Source of the DNA: Anseranas semipalmata | Taxonomy: Eukaryota > Chordata > Aves > Anseriformes > Anseranatidae | NCBI GenBank assembly: GCA_013399115.1 | Contig: VXAA01000904.1 | Coordinates: 997,360 to 1,061,359 of the forward strand | Length of the DNA: 64,000 nt | Direction: 5' to 3' | Shown here: piece after piece, positions 34,648-47,700 of the stretch | Position numbering within the stretch: the stretch's first letter is position 1 | Layout: every line of letters begins with the position of its first letter | Translations under genes and position numbers: made by a program | Notes under the pieces: generated by a model | What the model was told of the DNA's origin: nothing | What the model saw: the letters and a program-made list of their open reading frames with translations, nothing else | Database searches by the model: none

Positions 34648-37600
34648 CGCAGGCCCTGCCGCGGGTTAGGCCCAGCCTGCGCTTCCAGCGGGCACGGGCT
34701 GGAGCTGCCGGAGCCGGCTGCGTCCCGCCCTGTGGGGCCGGGTGCCCGTGCCCAGGAAGGCGAGGCCGCAGCAGGCCGCAGCTCGCGCCCGCCGTTGGCT
34801 CGCCAGCTGGCCCCCGAACAGCGCGCGGCCTTCGCAAAACGCGAGCGGGACGGAGTTTCCCAGCCCTCGCTTAATAAAGCGTCTGTTTTCTGAGGGGGAT
34901 GAGATCAGGGACGCGTGGGGGCAGGGAGGAGGGTTTGACATAAATAAATAATTGTATCAAGCCCATCCTCAGTTGGCGCAAGATGACTCACTCCTCGCAG
35001 CGGCGAGGGAATGGAGGAGGCCGACGTTCAAAGCGTGGGGAAGGGCCCTCGGCTGAGCTCGGTGGGAGCTGCAGGTGCCTGGTTCCTCTCCGGGTTCAGC
35101 CCCTTGCATTTTGAGTCATGTTTTGTGGCGGGCTCCTGCCCTGCTTTTCCTTTTCGCCCTTGTTACAGATTTCTTTGTTTGAACCCGCGTTTAAATTTTA
35201 ACCCAGATTTTTTTTTTTTTCCTCTCCCCTCCCTTCCTGGCTGGTTCTTTAAGATGGCTTCAAGCATGAGAAAAAAGGAAAACCTGAAGTCTCTGTCTGC
35301 CCTGGACGGGCTCTGTCACCGAGCAGAAAGTCCCACTGCGTGGCTGTGCCATGGTGCGGCCTCCCTCCTGCTCCCTGCCCAGGGGACCCGGGTGGCTTGT
35401 TGGGAGGAAAGCTCCTTAAAAGTCACCCGTGCCAGGATTCACATCTGCTAAATTCAGGATTAAAGAGCCTGGCAGGTAGCGGGGGCATGAACACTTGACA
35501 GCTTTATTTGCTCTGGTCCGTGAGGTCCAAGTCTGCTGGCTCACAAGGCTTCCGCAGCTGATTAAGTTGCTGCCTCCTGCGTGCAGGCTGAATCCCAGGA
35601 TGCGAGCAGCAGCGCGTAATTTGGTTGTTTGCAAAAGGTCTGCTAGAGCAGAACCACACGCCACAGCACTGCAGCAGCGTGCGTACCCCCCAGCCACTCT
35701 TGAGGTTTCCCTCACTGCTGTGACCGGGTTGTGCTCGCTGCCTCAAAGGTCCCTCGTGAGCACCCTTCTCCAGCTGTGACAGCTCTTCTCTGTCTTCAGC
35801 AGCCAGCATTAGTTAGGCTGTCGCGTTTCTGTCTCGATCTAGCCAAGTGTCTGCTTGACGCTGCTTCAGCAAAGCCAAAGAACTTGCAGGCAGCCTGTTC
35901 AAGCTCTTTAAAAAGCTGTTTATTATCACAGCAGACGAGTAGAAAAAACATAATGCTGCATACAAAGAATGTCTTAGCAAATTACAAGCAAGTCTTAAAT
36001 GTTATAGTTGTGTCTGTATTCAAGTAAACACGGCTCTTGCTGCAAGCTGCAAAGGTGTTGATCAGAAGCTCTCTACAAGTAGCCCGGTATGACTATGACT
36101 AAAGAAACGCAGCCCAAAGTGCTGTGCCAACAAACCAGGAAGCTCAGGCTGCCCCCTGAGCAGCAACCGGCTTCGCCACCCCCAGACTCCTGCAGCCCCT
36201 CTGCCTGGGGTGAATTGGGAGCAGGGTGCTGTGAGACCCCTCGGTTCTGTCAGAGCCAGGCTGAGCTGTACCCAGGTCTTTGAGCCAGCCCAAATGGGCT
36301 CTTGCAACCTGCAATCTCCTCTGGAACGAATGGGCGTGACTGGCACGTTCCCTGGCACCGTAATCGGTGCCCAGCTGCATCCCAGCTGGGGCTGGGCTTG
36401 GTCCTGCTGCTCACTCTGAGGCTGCATTTACCTGCTGGTAGCACGCGCCCGGAGGCCTCGCCTGCAGCCAACGGGCAAGTAACGGGGCATGCGACAGGGC
36501 CGGGGTTGTCGGTGGGCTGCACCCAGCTCCAAAGGCCCGTCTAAACTAAGAGGGCAGAGGTTGTCTGCCTTGGAAAGTGTGGAGGGAGCGGTCAGGCACT
36601 GCTCAAGTCTATCAGTGAAACAATGACAGGAGCTTGAGTTTTTAACTGTGTTTTCTAGGTGGGAAATGAGCAAATAATTCAGTGATTAGAGCAAACTGGG
36701 AGCACTCTGCCAGCACGGGCAAGTGACAGCGCTGGAGAAGGCCCTTCTTGCCCCCGTGTCTCCTCCCTTCATAAGGCAAACCACGCACAAACTTTTGACA
36801 AGGCACATGGGTGTCTGATCTGTTAAAGTTCCTGAGAAAGCTTTAAAGGCCTTGTTTTGGCAGATGTTTTTGCAATTGAAATCCAGCTCATATGTAACTG
36901 TGCCCTTTTGCTTCAGTAAACAAACGGCTCAGGTGCAGAAATCATTCACGGACTTTCCTCTGGCACAGTCTGAAAGCCTCATCTGCCTGCCTCCCTGTGA
37001 AAAATCAGTGCTGATAGCATGGGCAGGGAGGAAAAGCCACTGAAAAATAATGACTACTAAGTTCTTTTTAATCTTTTTTTTTTTTTTTTTTAAATAAACT
37101 GCTGGTTTTGTGAAAAGCTTTAACAAGTATTTTAAAATGTTAGGGAACTGGAGAGAGCAGACAGAATTGAGGACTGGTAAAGGTCTGCTACCAAGCAGGA
37201 AAAGGAGAAACTCTGACCTACAAAGAAAGCCTTTTTTTCCTTTTTTTTTTTTTTAATGGTTTCCTTTGTAGGCAGATTTGGGAAATTGGGTTTGGTATTT
37301 TAACTGGAGATTCTTCTTCCAGCCTACCAAGGTTTTGTGGGTTAGTCAGCAACTGGAGAGTCAGTTCTCAAAGTTTTTTTTTTTTTTTTTTGGGGGGGGG
37401 CGACAACATGGAAGGAGGAAGGAAGATCAATCATGCTTTTCCATTTTCAGTTCTTTGTATGCAGCGTGGGGTAGAATTTGAGATTCCCTTTATGAAAAAT
37501 GCCTAATTTGCACCAAAACAACAACAACAAAAAACAACAACCCTGCTTCTCTGTAAACTGGTTTCCTTTAAGGATTTCTAAATGTACACTCTCTAAACGC

Positions 37601-37985
37601 TAATTATTTTGGAGGGGGATAATGTTTTCTTGCTGGTCTTTATCATTGCTACGTGCACCTTGCCTTGTGCTTTCCACTAGTTCAAGCATAGGATAAAAGG
37701 TTTCCAAGCAAATCTCCATGCTTCTTTGTGCTTACATGTTGCTGGGAGAAGGGATTTCCACTTGACGCAATTGATTTTCAATTGTCCTTTCTCCCCACTG
37801 AAGCCAGGCAACTTAATATTGGTGTATTGCCACCAGCACAGTGTCTAGGCCAAGAGCCAAGGCAATGAACAGCCTGCTAATTAATTTTTCACATTTATCT
37901 CCAGACCCTCTCCCCAGAACAAATACTGTGAAAACAGGAGGTGGCAGTTTCTATGCAGCCCTCAGGAAATTTTAAGCAAAAGTGT

Positions 37986-37991
37986 TTTATT
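37986..37991 (-). terminator. Candidate NOD1 polyadenylation signal
   Basis: TTTATT on the + strand is AATAAA on the NOD1 strand. It is the first such hexamer seen after the stop codon and would give a 3' UTR of roughly 750 bases. Another lies at 35919-35924. Confidence 0.45.
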
Positions 37992-38113
37992 GCCAGTATT
38001 ATGATTTTACAGTGATGGTAGTAAGGTTTTCTGCTTGTATAAAAGAACATGTATTAGCTTCCATATGGAAAAAGATTATTGAAAGTAATCTAAGCCTCAT
38101 TTATCCATTTGTC

Positions 38114-38131
38114 AAAAAAAAAAAAAAAAAA
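38114..38131. repeat. A18 homopolymer run in the NOD1 3' UTR
   Basis: In NOD1 mRNA this would read as U18, about 600 bases after the stop codon and before the candidate polyadenylation signal at 37986. Confidence 0.85.
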
Positions 38132-38723
38132 TGCAGCACCTACAACTACTGTTATTCAGTGGGAAAATGAAGGCCTAATTTCTAAGCAGGAGAAGAGGAT
38201 TCATGCTGAAAGCATTGGTACGACACAACTATTACAGACAGTTGATGTTTCCAGTAAGACCATCATTTTCACTTATGAGGCAGATAATACTGTGAGCTTG
38301 GGGAGTTTGTGCATCTTGTACTTCTTGTGTGGGTGTGTACGTGTGTGTGTGTGTATGTATGCATGTATATAAATAAGTTAGAGATTATTTACATCAGTGT
38401 ACAGAATAAATCTAAACTCAGTTATCAAAATCCATACACCTGCCCCTGGATTTGGTCTGTGAGCACTTTGCGTTTCATCCTCAAAGCACCATACAAACAT
38501 TAATTATTTACCAAGGCAACTTCCCACTCACCAAAAGGATTAAGAATAGTAGGCAGGATAAGGGATGGAGCTGAGGGAGGGCAGTGTGTTCATAAAAAGG
38601 CAGCTAATCATGTCGCGCTCTCCTGCCACAAATACTGCAGATTTATGCCTTTATAAACTCTGTAGTCCAAGTGTAGGAGCAGTCTTTGTAACACGAAGCT
38701 TGTCAAGATGGGAAAGTCCTCAT

Positions 38724-38796
38724 TCAGAAGCAAATGATCCGTTCTTCATTTTCAAAAGCTTTGGCTTCTTCTTGGCTTATCAGGTTCCCGTTCAAA
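38724..38796 (-). CDS. NOD1: NOD1 last coding exon (C-terminus and stop)
   Basis: After acceptor CCTCCAACAG the exon encodes LNGNLISQEEAKAFENEERI and ICF, then TGA at 38726-38724. The human end is LNGNLIKPEEAKVYEDEKRIICF. The penultimate Cys950 matches human Cys952, a reported palmitoylation site. Confidence 0.95.
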
Positions 38797-41700
38797 CTGT
38801 TGGAGGGATAAAATAAAAGGGATGTGAAAGAGAGGCACTAACTGTGCCCATCTTCTGTTTCTCCAAGGTTTTGGAGCAGAGATCAAAACTCGGCAGTGCT
38901 GTGTGAGCTGTGTGCTTCCCAAGGGTGCACGTTTGCAAATGGGCCTCAAATGGGCAGGCTGCAGCACTGCTGCTCCCACTGCACACACAAGGAACAAGGC
39001 TACCTCTTCAGGGAAAAATAAATAAATAAACAAACACCTAAACTTCATTAAATTAGAATTATTTCTTTGTGCTGGATACTCAGCTGCTTGCATTTCAGCA
39101 TTGCTTCTGAAAGCTGACAGAATTAGGGGCCGATTTCTGTGTGTTCATTTTGAGAAATCTTGGCCGTAAGCAACATGGGTATCAGAACCTCGTGCTGCCT
39201 GGAGCTGAATGTTAGGTTGACAGGACTGTTAAGAAAAGCAGCATCCAGCTGACAACGGTTCTTACCATGCAGTGGGCTAAAGAAATTTATATCGTCTTCA
39301 CAGCCTTTGTATCTTCCATGACAACAAAGAAAACTCTTAAGTACTCAGACATTATTAATGTGAAATGACTTATAGCAAAATTTTCCAATCTGGCTACACT
39401 GATATTTCCACCCCTGAAAATAAGCAGCCTGATAAGTGCAGCTTTCAGAAATGGTGAATACTATTAAACCACTGAGATTTATGAAAATATTAGGGTTAAC
39501 AAACACCTCTGAAAATGCAGGCAAGAATCGAAAGACAGACTTTGGTTTGAAAATTCAGAATGACTCAAGTGGGAATTGAGGCCTCTTTTGTAGATGACGG
39601 CTGACACTGGCCTTTGAAAAAAAGCATCTCTTCCACATCTCTAGGGAACCCACTAGTCAGTGAGTCATTGTCTTTCTAAGCAAGAATTCAGTGTCCTTTC
39701 ACTAAAACAAATATGTATTTTTAAAAATAAATTTCATGTTCAATAATATAGAAGCAGCAGTGCTAAAACCAGCACCGCTCTATTGACTCCTGAGCTCCCT
39801 GAGGTGAGGGAAGGAATGTGGTATTTGGCTTTATGCCTTATAATGCACATGCATGACTGTGCGATGCCTACCTAATCTAAAACAAGCAAAGCTTAAAAAA
39901 AGTTAATCTTCTTGTAGCTTAGCACTTTTCGTGTGTTTGGAGCACTGCCCAAAGAAAATCCAAGCACAAATTATATGAACCCAATTAGTAATGCTAATTA
40001 AATGTAACCATCTCCTGTTTGTTGGGATTTAACTCCTGAGAAGCACGAACATGTTAAGAAGTTTGAAAATAAATCATGAAAAGCAAAACTTGTCTACAAA
40101 TGTAGACCCCAATTCTGTAAACGCACACATTCTGTGAGTCAGTCGTACAGACAGGTAACAAAACTGCTTGACATCCATAACACATAGGGAAGTGTTTCAA
40201 TGACAGAGGCTTTTTACCTCTTTGAAACCTGCAGCTGGAACTACAACTCCTGCCTCACATAAACTTGCTCTGATTTTTTTTTTTTTTTTTTAAGGCTGGA
40301 AAGTTAATGCCAGATGTGTTTTGAAGGGAAAGAAAGTTTACAAAGTGAGCCTTTGAGGAGGGGATCTTTACCAGACTTCTTTAATAGCCGTGTTCTCCTT
40401 GAGAGCTTCGCTGAGGTACTTCACCCCTTTGGCTGTAATTTGATTCTGGATAAGCCTAAAAAGAAAGCACTTCATGTCAAACTAGCATGCAAACTATTTT
40501 ACAGCACATGCACAACCTAAGCTCAGCTTGACATCAAGGAGCAAAGCTGTCAGTTTGCCACAGGAAGACATTTGTGACTTCTATCCATGAGGACGGTACA
40601 CAGTGTTGGTCAAATGCCCCACAGAGGCACTTTCAGAACCAGAGCCCAGAGTATCAATCGCTTCCTTTTAAGCTTGCATGTGGTTGCGTTCTGGAGATAG
40701 TGAGCTGACATAGCTGACAAATTTCTGCTAAAAACTCTTTACTACTGGTATAGGATTGTAATATTTGGACTCTACCTTCTTACTTAGCTCTGTTTTCTTA
40801 TTAAGAACACGGTAAGAAGTAGCATTTTTAAGTTTTGTAGAGAAAATCCTGAGTAAAGAATCTGTATAGGCCTAGTGTTTTAGCAGTTATGATCCAGAGG
40901 TTGCCAAATCCTCCTATCTTGTTTATCAGACCAGCAAGATCTAAATACATTGCATTTTGCTCTGGTATGAACAGGTGCAAGGCCCAGTGAAGTCATCACG
41001 GCAGATATAAAGTATGCTTAATTTGAGATTAAGGAAAAAAAGAAGTACAAAAGATCTTTGAGTAGCACAGACGAAGAAGCAGTAGGTAATTCTTATTAAC
41101 CACTTGGTAAACAAATCAAAATGCAAAGGGATCCAGTAGATTCTTTTAGCTACTGGAAAAACACCTAATTCTGCTTCAAGTACAATTATCTATATTGGTC
41201 ACTACCTTTTGGAGGTATCCATTGGTATAACCAATAAAGCAGGATACAAATTTGTCTACAAGCAGAAACCCTTTGACAACACCGAGCCACTGTACTACAG
41301 TACTATGTCTGCTTTGGAAAGTTTTATCGTGAACTCAAACCAAACTGTCCAGTGAAGCATATCTGCAGCTGTGCGCAAAGAAATCCAGCCCTTCCCACCC
41401 CCCTTTCATTTTCAGGGTGATGGGCTCCTGAACTTTTACTGCTTTCACATGAGACTGCAAGTACTCAGCCCCTCTGACAATCAGCACACTTCCTAAGGGG
41501 CATGAGCTACGATTAATACAGGGAATGCTAACGTGTGGTTAGCAAAGATTTTATATAAGCTTGTAAAGGGACTCTGTTTATTACATTTTCTTGATCACTC
41601 GGGATGAACGGATGGCTGTGTTTCACAGCCCACATCTGCCCAACCCCATTCATGGACAAAGTCTTGTGAACCTCTGGATTAGGACAGCCAGTGCTGTGTT

Positions 41701-44700
41701 TTCTTAGAAGTTTAACAAATCTCTTTGTGATTGCTAGAAACCATAACCTCTGCTTTCCTGGGGATTTGTGTCTCGTGGTTGAGTGTCTTGCATCACTGAA
41801 AGTGCTAGCCCAGAAAAAAACATCAGGCAAATGGGACATGTTAGCGTCTGTCATGTAGGTTCTTGGCTGAGGAGTAAGAGTTGAGCTTGGTACTTTCGTA
41901 GGATGACGACGAACAGTAAGAATCATAATAATGTTATTCTATTCTAGCTATCTGCTTGTATTTTCTGAAACTTATGTTCAAGGCCAGTAATGTTCTGCTA
42001 AAAATAAATGAAATTTATTTTAATAAAGCTAGTAGTTCAAAAGTTACCAGGACACACAAATAGCTTAAACTTTTCCCTGTAAGAAAGCAAGTTCTAAATG
42101 CCAGACAGCAGCTTTATTAACTTTCTATTAAAACCATCTACAACCAGTCAGCTGCATCCAGACCATGCACAGAAAGCTTACTGTGACCTACATAGACTTG
42201 GAAGGTGAAGCTTTAATGCAGTGACTGCCAAAGAGCCTGTGCCTCTGTGGAATGTAACTCACCATAAATGCACCAGTTTCTTGTTGACCTTCAGCATCTC
42301 TGCAAAACTCATTGCTGCCTCATCATCCAGCTCGTTTTTTGTCAACCTAAGTGGGAGAGAAAATGTTCACTTAAGATGTTATCATTATTCTTCACCCCCC
42401 TGTTTTTCCAGCTCGTTTTTGGCTTTAGACAGCCAAAGGGGTGTGTACTGTTCCTGCCCTGAGCAATTTCTAAGGTCTGGACACATAGACATGCTAAAGA
42501 GAAGCCCTGGGGTAAAAGAGACAAGAATATCAGATCTTCATTTCTCAGAGCAATTATTTACGATCAATGCTTTCTCATGATGTTAAAGTGAATAAAAGGT
42601 AGGTGAGCTGTGGTGGAAAAAGGTGGAGAGGTAAAGACAGCACTGAGGTGCAAAAACTGTGAGGATGAAGAAGTGAGAGAAGATGGGGGAAGCAAGATGG
42701 AGGGAGTAGAAATAAGCATGAACCAGAACTGTAGGTAGCCACAAGGGGAACTGAGAAGCCCAACTCAATACTGGGCACGACAAAACCAGAAGCAGATGGA
42801 TTAAATCATTGCTTTCAGGCAGCAGTCTGCAGAGACACTAAGAGACTTCTGCTCCCATCAGTCAAAACCCAACCAATCTTTCTGAAGTTACCTGCAGACA
42901 TACAGAACCCACCATGCACGCTGTTTCAGTTGCCAGAGGAAGCAGGCTCAAAATGCTGGACAGGACTCTGTCAGAAGGTTTGTGAACAGCACTGGGTAAC
43001 GCATGCCACCGTCAGGAGACAAACTCCCTCCCAGGCCTCTGCACTCTCACTGGACACAGGCTTGAGGTCTGCAGCTGTAAAATGTTCCTAAGCCACTGTG
43101 TGAAGTGTATGGTCTGCTCCCCTGCCAATACAGGACTGCACCGAAGCTAGGAGGGGCTTCACCGCAGCACATTCAGTGTAAATAGTGGGGTATCCTAAAC
43201 CACTACACCAAGACCTACAGCAATGTAAGGAGTCCACATTACACACCCAGCTTCCCACAGAAACACCGGTAAGTGTACCAGTGCTCCTACAAGCAGGAAA
43301 GCTGATCCACTACTCATAGCCACATTATTCCAAAGGGATATACCTTACAGCTTGCTGGTAGTGACGGTACAGGGGATGGGGGAAGGGAGAGAAGGGGGAG
43401 CGGAGGGGATTGGAGGAAATAAAATTAGGCAGCAGCTTTCTCTGGAGAAGGAAGAGGAGAAGCAGACCACACTACTGATTACCAGAATATTTTCACAGAG
43501 TTGTTGTGCTGCATAGCTTCAGCAATACTTTTGCCTCCCTCTGATGTGATGCCATTGAATGCGAGACTGTGAAGTAAAGAGATACAAAGGTTTAAGAAAC
43601 AGCCAGCATTACTTGGCCCTGTCACTGCCAAGTACTAATGAACATCCCGTGTCTCAGTTGTCCAGTTCAGTATTTGGCCGTTTCAAAGGCTCACATATTT
43701 TGCAAACGAGTAAGTCCTTATCACTTTTACAAGTGAGAACAGATCACAGGCTGCAGCCTGACTGCAGGTCTGTCATACAGGCCACAAGGTTTGCTGTCAG
43801 GGACTGCAAACTCACTCTTTGGGACTGACAGAAGAGATGCAGCCAATGATTTTCAGAGTTGTGGCTTTTAGCAAGGAGAGAGTTGTGCTTAGCAGCACAC
43901 AGGTTTGTACATGCATTTGTCATCCCAACCCCCTGAACAAACTGGGCACTTTTTCCTTTAAGTGGGGTGTTCAGACACTTAAACACAATACCTTCTGTTG
44001 TGCAGGGAGAGATGAGCTTGTAAATGCATGCTTTCCATTACAAACCACAAACATTTCTTAGTCTGCCCTTCATTCTTTGAATAGACATTGGCAAAATCAT
44101 CCAGTTAAACTTATGCTTCAGGCTTTGAGAGTTCAAAAAGCATTTCCATCCTCAGAAGCTAGGCCAGAGCCTGAAAATAGCGCAAGGCCTCAAAAAAAAA
44201 AAAAAANGGATGAAGTGGGGCAATGGCACAAGTATGTGCAAGCATGAGCCCCTGCTAACTTACATTGAAACTATATATTCTCAGTCCCTCATGATTGGGC
44301 CTAAAAATGGCAAATATGCTGAGGTAAACTGAGGTAGCAGGGACTATCTTCCCTTAACCTTTGCATAAAGCTACCATAGTTAGCTGGTGCTAACTGTGCA
44401 TTCAAATCATGAACCAAGATTAACCAGCGGCAGATCAGAAGTGAACCCCAGTGCAAGTATGCTGCAGAGCAGAAGATTCACCCTGCAAAGGTGCCAGCAA
44501 AGCCTGGCTCTAGCCTGCAGTTAGGCCTCCTTATTTTTGCAAGCACATTCATCAGCATATTTGTTCCCGTCTCAGAATCCCAGGTGTAACCCAGCTCTGA
44601 TTCAGGTTCAAACTGTTTTCTTTCAAGTCTGATGCATCTGGATGGATTCTGCAATTAGGGGAAGATGGCTATTTCATACAGCTTTTAAGTTTAAATATAT

Positions 44701-47700
44701 CTAGGTCACTGCACCCGCTCAGCTTTTAATTTTTTAAGCCCAGCTATATGCTCACAGAAAGGAGGACAAGCCAGCAGCTCTGAAATCCCTGGATCTGAAG
44801 TGGCAGCAGTAAGGCCTCGAGAGATCCCCAAACTCCCTGAGTTCTGTATTTCTGAAGAAACTAGTGCCATGTGCCACCTTGTGGGGAAACCAAGAAGCCT
44901 TGTCTGCTCCCTCACCACGGCGTCCAGTGGAACTGGGAGACAAATCAAAAGGATCACCATGATCCCAGTGCTCCAGCTGTGTAGAAGGACTCCAAAACAG
45001 CAGCAGCAGCCAGAATATGAACCTTTAAATCCCTAGCTGGGATTTGAAAGTCTGGCAGAAGGGGGGCTGTTTTGACACTGCTGGCTTCTCCCCGTGCCGT
45101 GCTGCCAGCTTTGCCCACTCTAGGGCTTCCAGAAGGCTAGTTTGAGATTAATTACTGAACTCCAATGAGGACCACATCTCATTACCATTGACTTTGTAGT
45201 GGTGTAGCTCCACTGGAATACAGGATGAACCTGAATTAAAAATGCCCTAGTCCCTCCCCAGAGGAGTCTGCTGTCCCTTCACCACAGCAACAGTTAACAC
45301 TGAGCTCCCTGGGAGCCTGGTTCTGCAACAGCTTGTGCCTCCTTCTGCTGATGCTCCCAGACCAGAATGGCACCCACTGACCATGTGCTTTCACAAATGC
45401 CAGTAACTCTGCGGCATGAGGCGAGGAGGTGCAGAGAGGGGAAAGGATGCCAGCTTTGCAATATTTTTAACTTGCTTTATGGCTGCACAAGGCTTTTCAA
45501 TTCAAACAATCTGGCCCCTTGCTTGCACCAGGAGCCAGTTAGTTACAAAGCGAAGACTACGATACCAGATGGCGTTCCAAGCTAGCGTTTGGTGGAAAGA
45601 GTCATTGCTTCAAAGCACGTTAGCACTATGCCGAGCTGCCAGGCTTGGTTGGTGTTTTACCTCACGTTTGTTAATGTGGGGTGGTTCCTCAGGGCCTCTG
45701 CAAATGCCTTTGCGCCTTCATCTCCAACTTGATTACCCCACATCCTAGAGAAGACAGGAAACCAGGAGATATCAGGTGTGTTGCCCTACTGCCGCTCAGC
45801 ACTGCAATCTCTCGTTTTCTCTCCCCTTCCCTCCCCCACCAACACTTCCCAGGCTTTGAGGCTTGCAAGAAACCTGGCACATCCCATTCCCACCGAGCCA
45901 GGCATGTTCCACTCCCTGCACACCACGCCATCAGCCTCTCTGACTCACCAGTACCCTAAGGCCACAACACAGAAGAAGCTCTAGGAGACAGCCTGCTGCA
46001 ACGTGAGTGCTTTTGGGATCACCTTGCTGTGCTGGGCAAACCCTCCGCAGCCCTGTACCCTTGTGGGATAAAGGAGCTGCCGTAAGAAATACGCAAAGTC
46101 CTAAATCCTATCATTTCCCTGCTCAGCATTTGCTGTACATACCCCTGCTGCAGTTTTCCTGTTACCTGCTGGGCACAGACTGGTTGTTACACAGCTCAAA
46201 GGACAGGCCTTGGGAAAGACTCCCCAGGTGCAGCTGCACAGGGACCCGTGCCCAAAGGGACGACTTTCTGAAGTGAACTGCTCAATAAGCTCCCCCTTTC
46301 CTTCAGAACAGTATGGTAAAATGGTTACAATTCCTTCAGCGTTATACCCGAGTGGTATCTGCTCTCTCATAAGCTGCCAAGAGAGGGATCAAAATCTCAC
46401 AGGAACTGTATGACCCTGGGACTCTTCCACATACTTCTAAGGAACAGTATTTCTAATGGCAAAGCAACCCTTGATAACACAAAGTGCTAAGAGAGGGTAA
46501 TGTGGTAAAAGCTGTGAACAGAGATTTGATCAACATTAAAGAGCAGTATCTGGTCAAACCCTTTCCACGCAGACCAACAGCTTTGATAATTCACCATGTA
46601 TTCTGAGGCTTGAAAGAGTCTCTGCTGAGTTATAATTTTTTTTACAGAGCTCATGTCTTGATGACTCAGAGCCACACTCAGCGTGATGGGTAATTAGTTG
46701 GCAGCTCTTAAAATCAATTGAGCTTTGTGGTATCTAAACACATCCACTTCCAGTAAGTTCCCTAGAATTTCCTTGTCCTTCAGACCCAATGCAGTTTGTT
46801 ACAGAAATGCTGAATATACCTGTTCAAGAACGGCTATCCAAGCTATCATAAATCCATTTGGAGTAACTATTTCCTCCAAAAAATCAACCGCTCAAGTCTA
46901 GCATCTCTCCTAAGAAAGAGGACAGGGATCAAAGGCTTAGAGTACATTAAGACCTCTCTCCCATAATAGCAGACTCTCCAGTTTAGGACAGAGGATGAGG
47001 AGTTCCTTTTTATTCTCACAGCTCACAAATTTATCAGGACTTGATGCAGAACGTTTGACAATCTTAACCTTGACACTCAATAACTAGGTACATTGCCAAT
47101 AGTCATAAAACCACTCAGATTTTTTAAAATGACTATATATCTTTACAACAGCTACAATGCTGTAATGGAAGCAGCTATCTTTACGTTCTGTCCCGTTAGT
47201 TTGTCTCTCCTTTAAGGTTCCAACAGAACAAGAAGAAAATCATTGTCTGAACTGGAGAACAATAAAGCAGCCCCCGTTTTCCCTGAGTAGAAAATGTGGC
47301 TGTGCTTCTGCACTGGTTTGTTCTACTGCCAGAGTGTCTGTGGGGAGGAATGGGAGAAAGAGGGAAGGTGAGAATGAAAGAAGAAATCCTAAGGGATTTA
47401 CAGATGCCTTGCCAAGGGCAAGCCCTGAGCTCTCCTCCTTAGCACTGAACTTACCCAATTTCAAACATCGTCTTGCTCTTCTGGATGGCCTGGGCAAGGC
47501 ACTTCCCTCCTTCGCTAGTTATTTTGTTTGCTCCTATTCTGCAGAAAACACATGAATTGATGAAGTACATCACTTACAACAGTACAGCTATTAGAACACC
47601 AGCTCATGAAGCAATACAAGTATTTAAGGCTAATTAACTCTGGAGGCTAGTTACAGTTATCAAAGATTAACCTAGAGTAAAAAATACTGCAGGCATTTGA

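Larger units (their letters stand above)
34210..36560. promoter_or_regulatory. GC/CpG-rich block between the two genes
   Basis: CpG density is highest at about 34,550-34,870 and falls gradually to about 36,540. Two AP-1-type sites are visible: TGACTCA at about 34,983 and TGAGTCA at about 35,111. Long open frames here are explained by high GC content, and none has a domain I recognise. The block could be an enhancer, a promoter of an unannotated transcript or simple GC-rich intergenic DNA. Part of it is duplicated by the assembly problem. Confidence 0.35.
31351..37960. other. Intergenic region between the convergent ZNRF2 and NOD1 3' ends
   Basis: No coding exon of either gene is found. The region includes an AATAAA at 33720-33725, a 311-base duplication around an N gap (34020-34647), a GC/CpG-rich block (about 34,210-36,560) and several T-rich runs (about 37,070 and 37,375). 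It separates the two genes, which are transcribed toward each other. Confidence 0.65.
37965..38723 (-). other. NOD1: NOD1 3' UTR (putative)
   Basis: The segment follows the TGA stop at 38724-38726 and has no recognisable coding sequence. It contains a GT-rich run (CA-rich in the mRNA) at about 38,333-38,360 and the A18 run at 38114. The end is set only by the AATAAA at 37986. Confidence 0.5.

Noticed and set aside
35011..35451. 146-codon open frame on the + strand in the CpG-rich block
   Set aside because: No recognisable domain, and high GC content makes long open frames likely. Kept only as part of the regulatory candidate.
38709..38720. NF-kB-like site just after the NOD1 stop codon (GGACTTTCCC on the - strand)
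   Set aside because: It matches the consensus only partly and lies in the 3' UTR. A chance match is likely.
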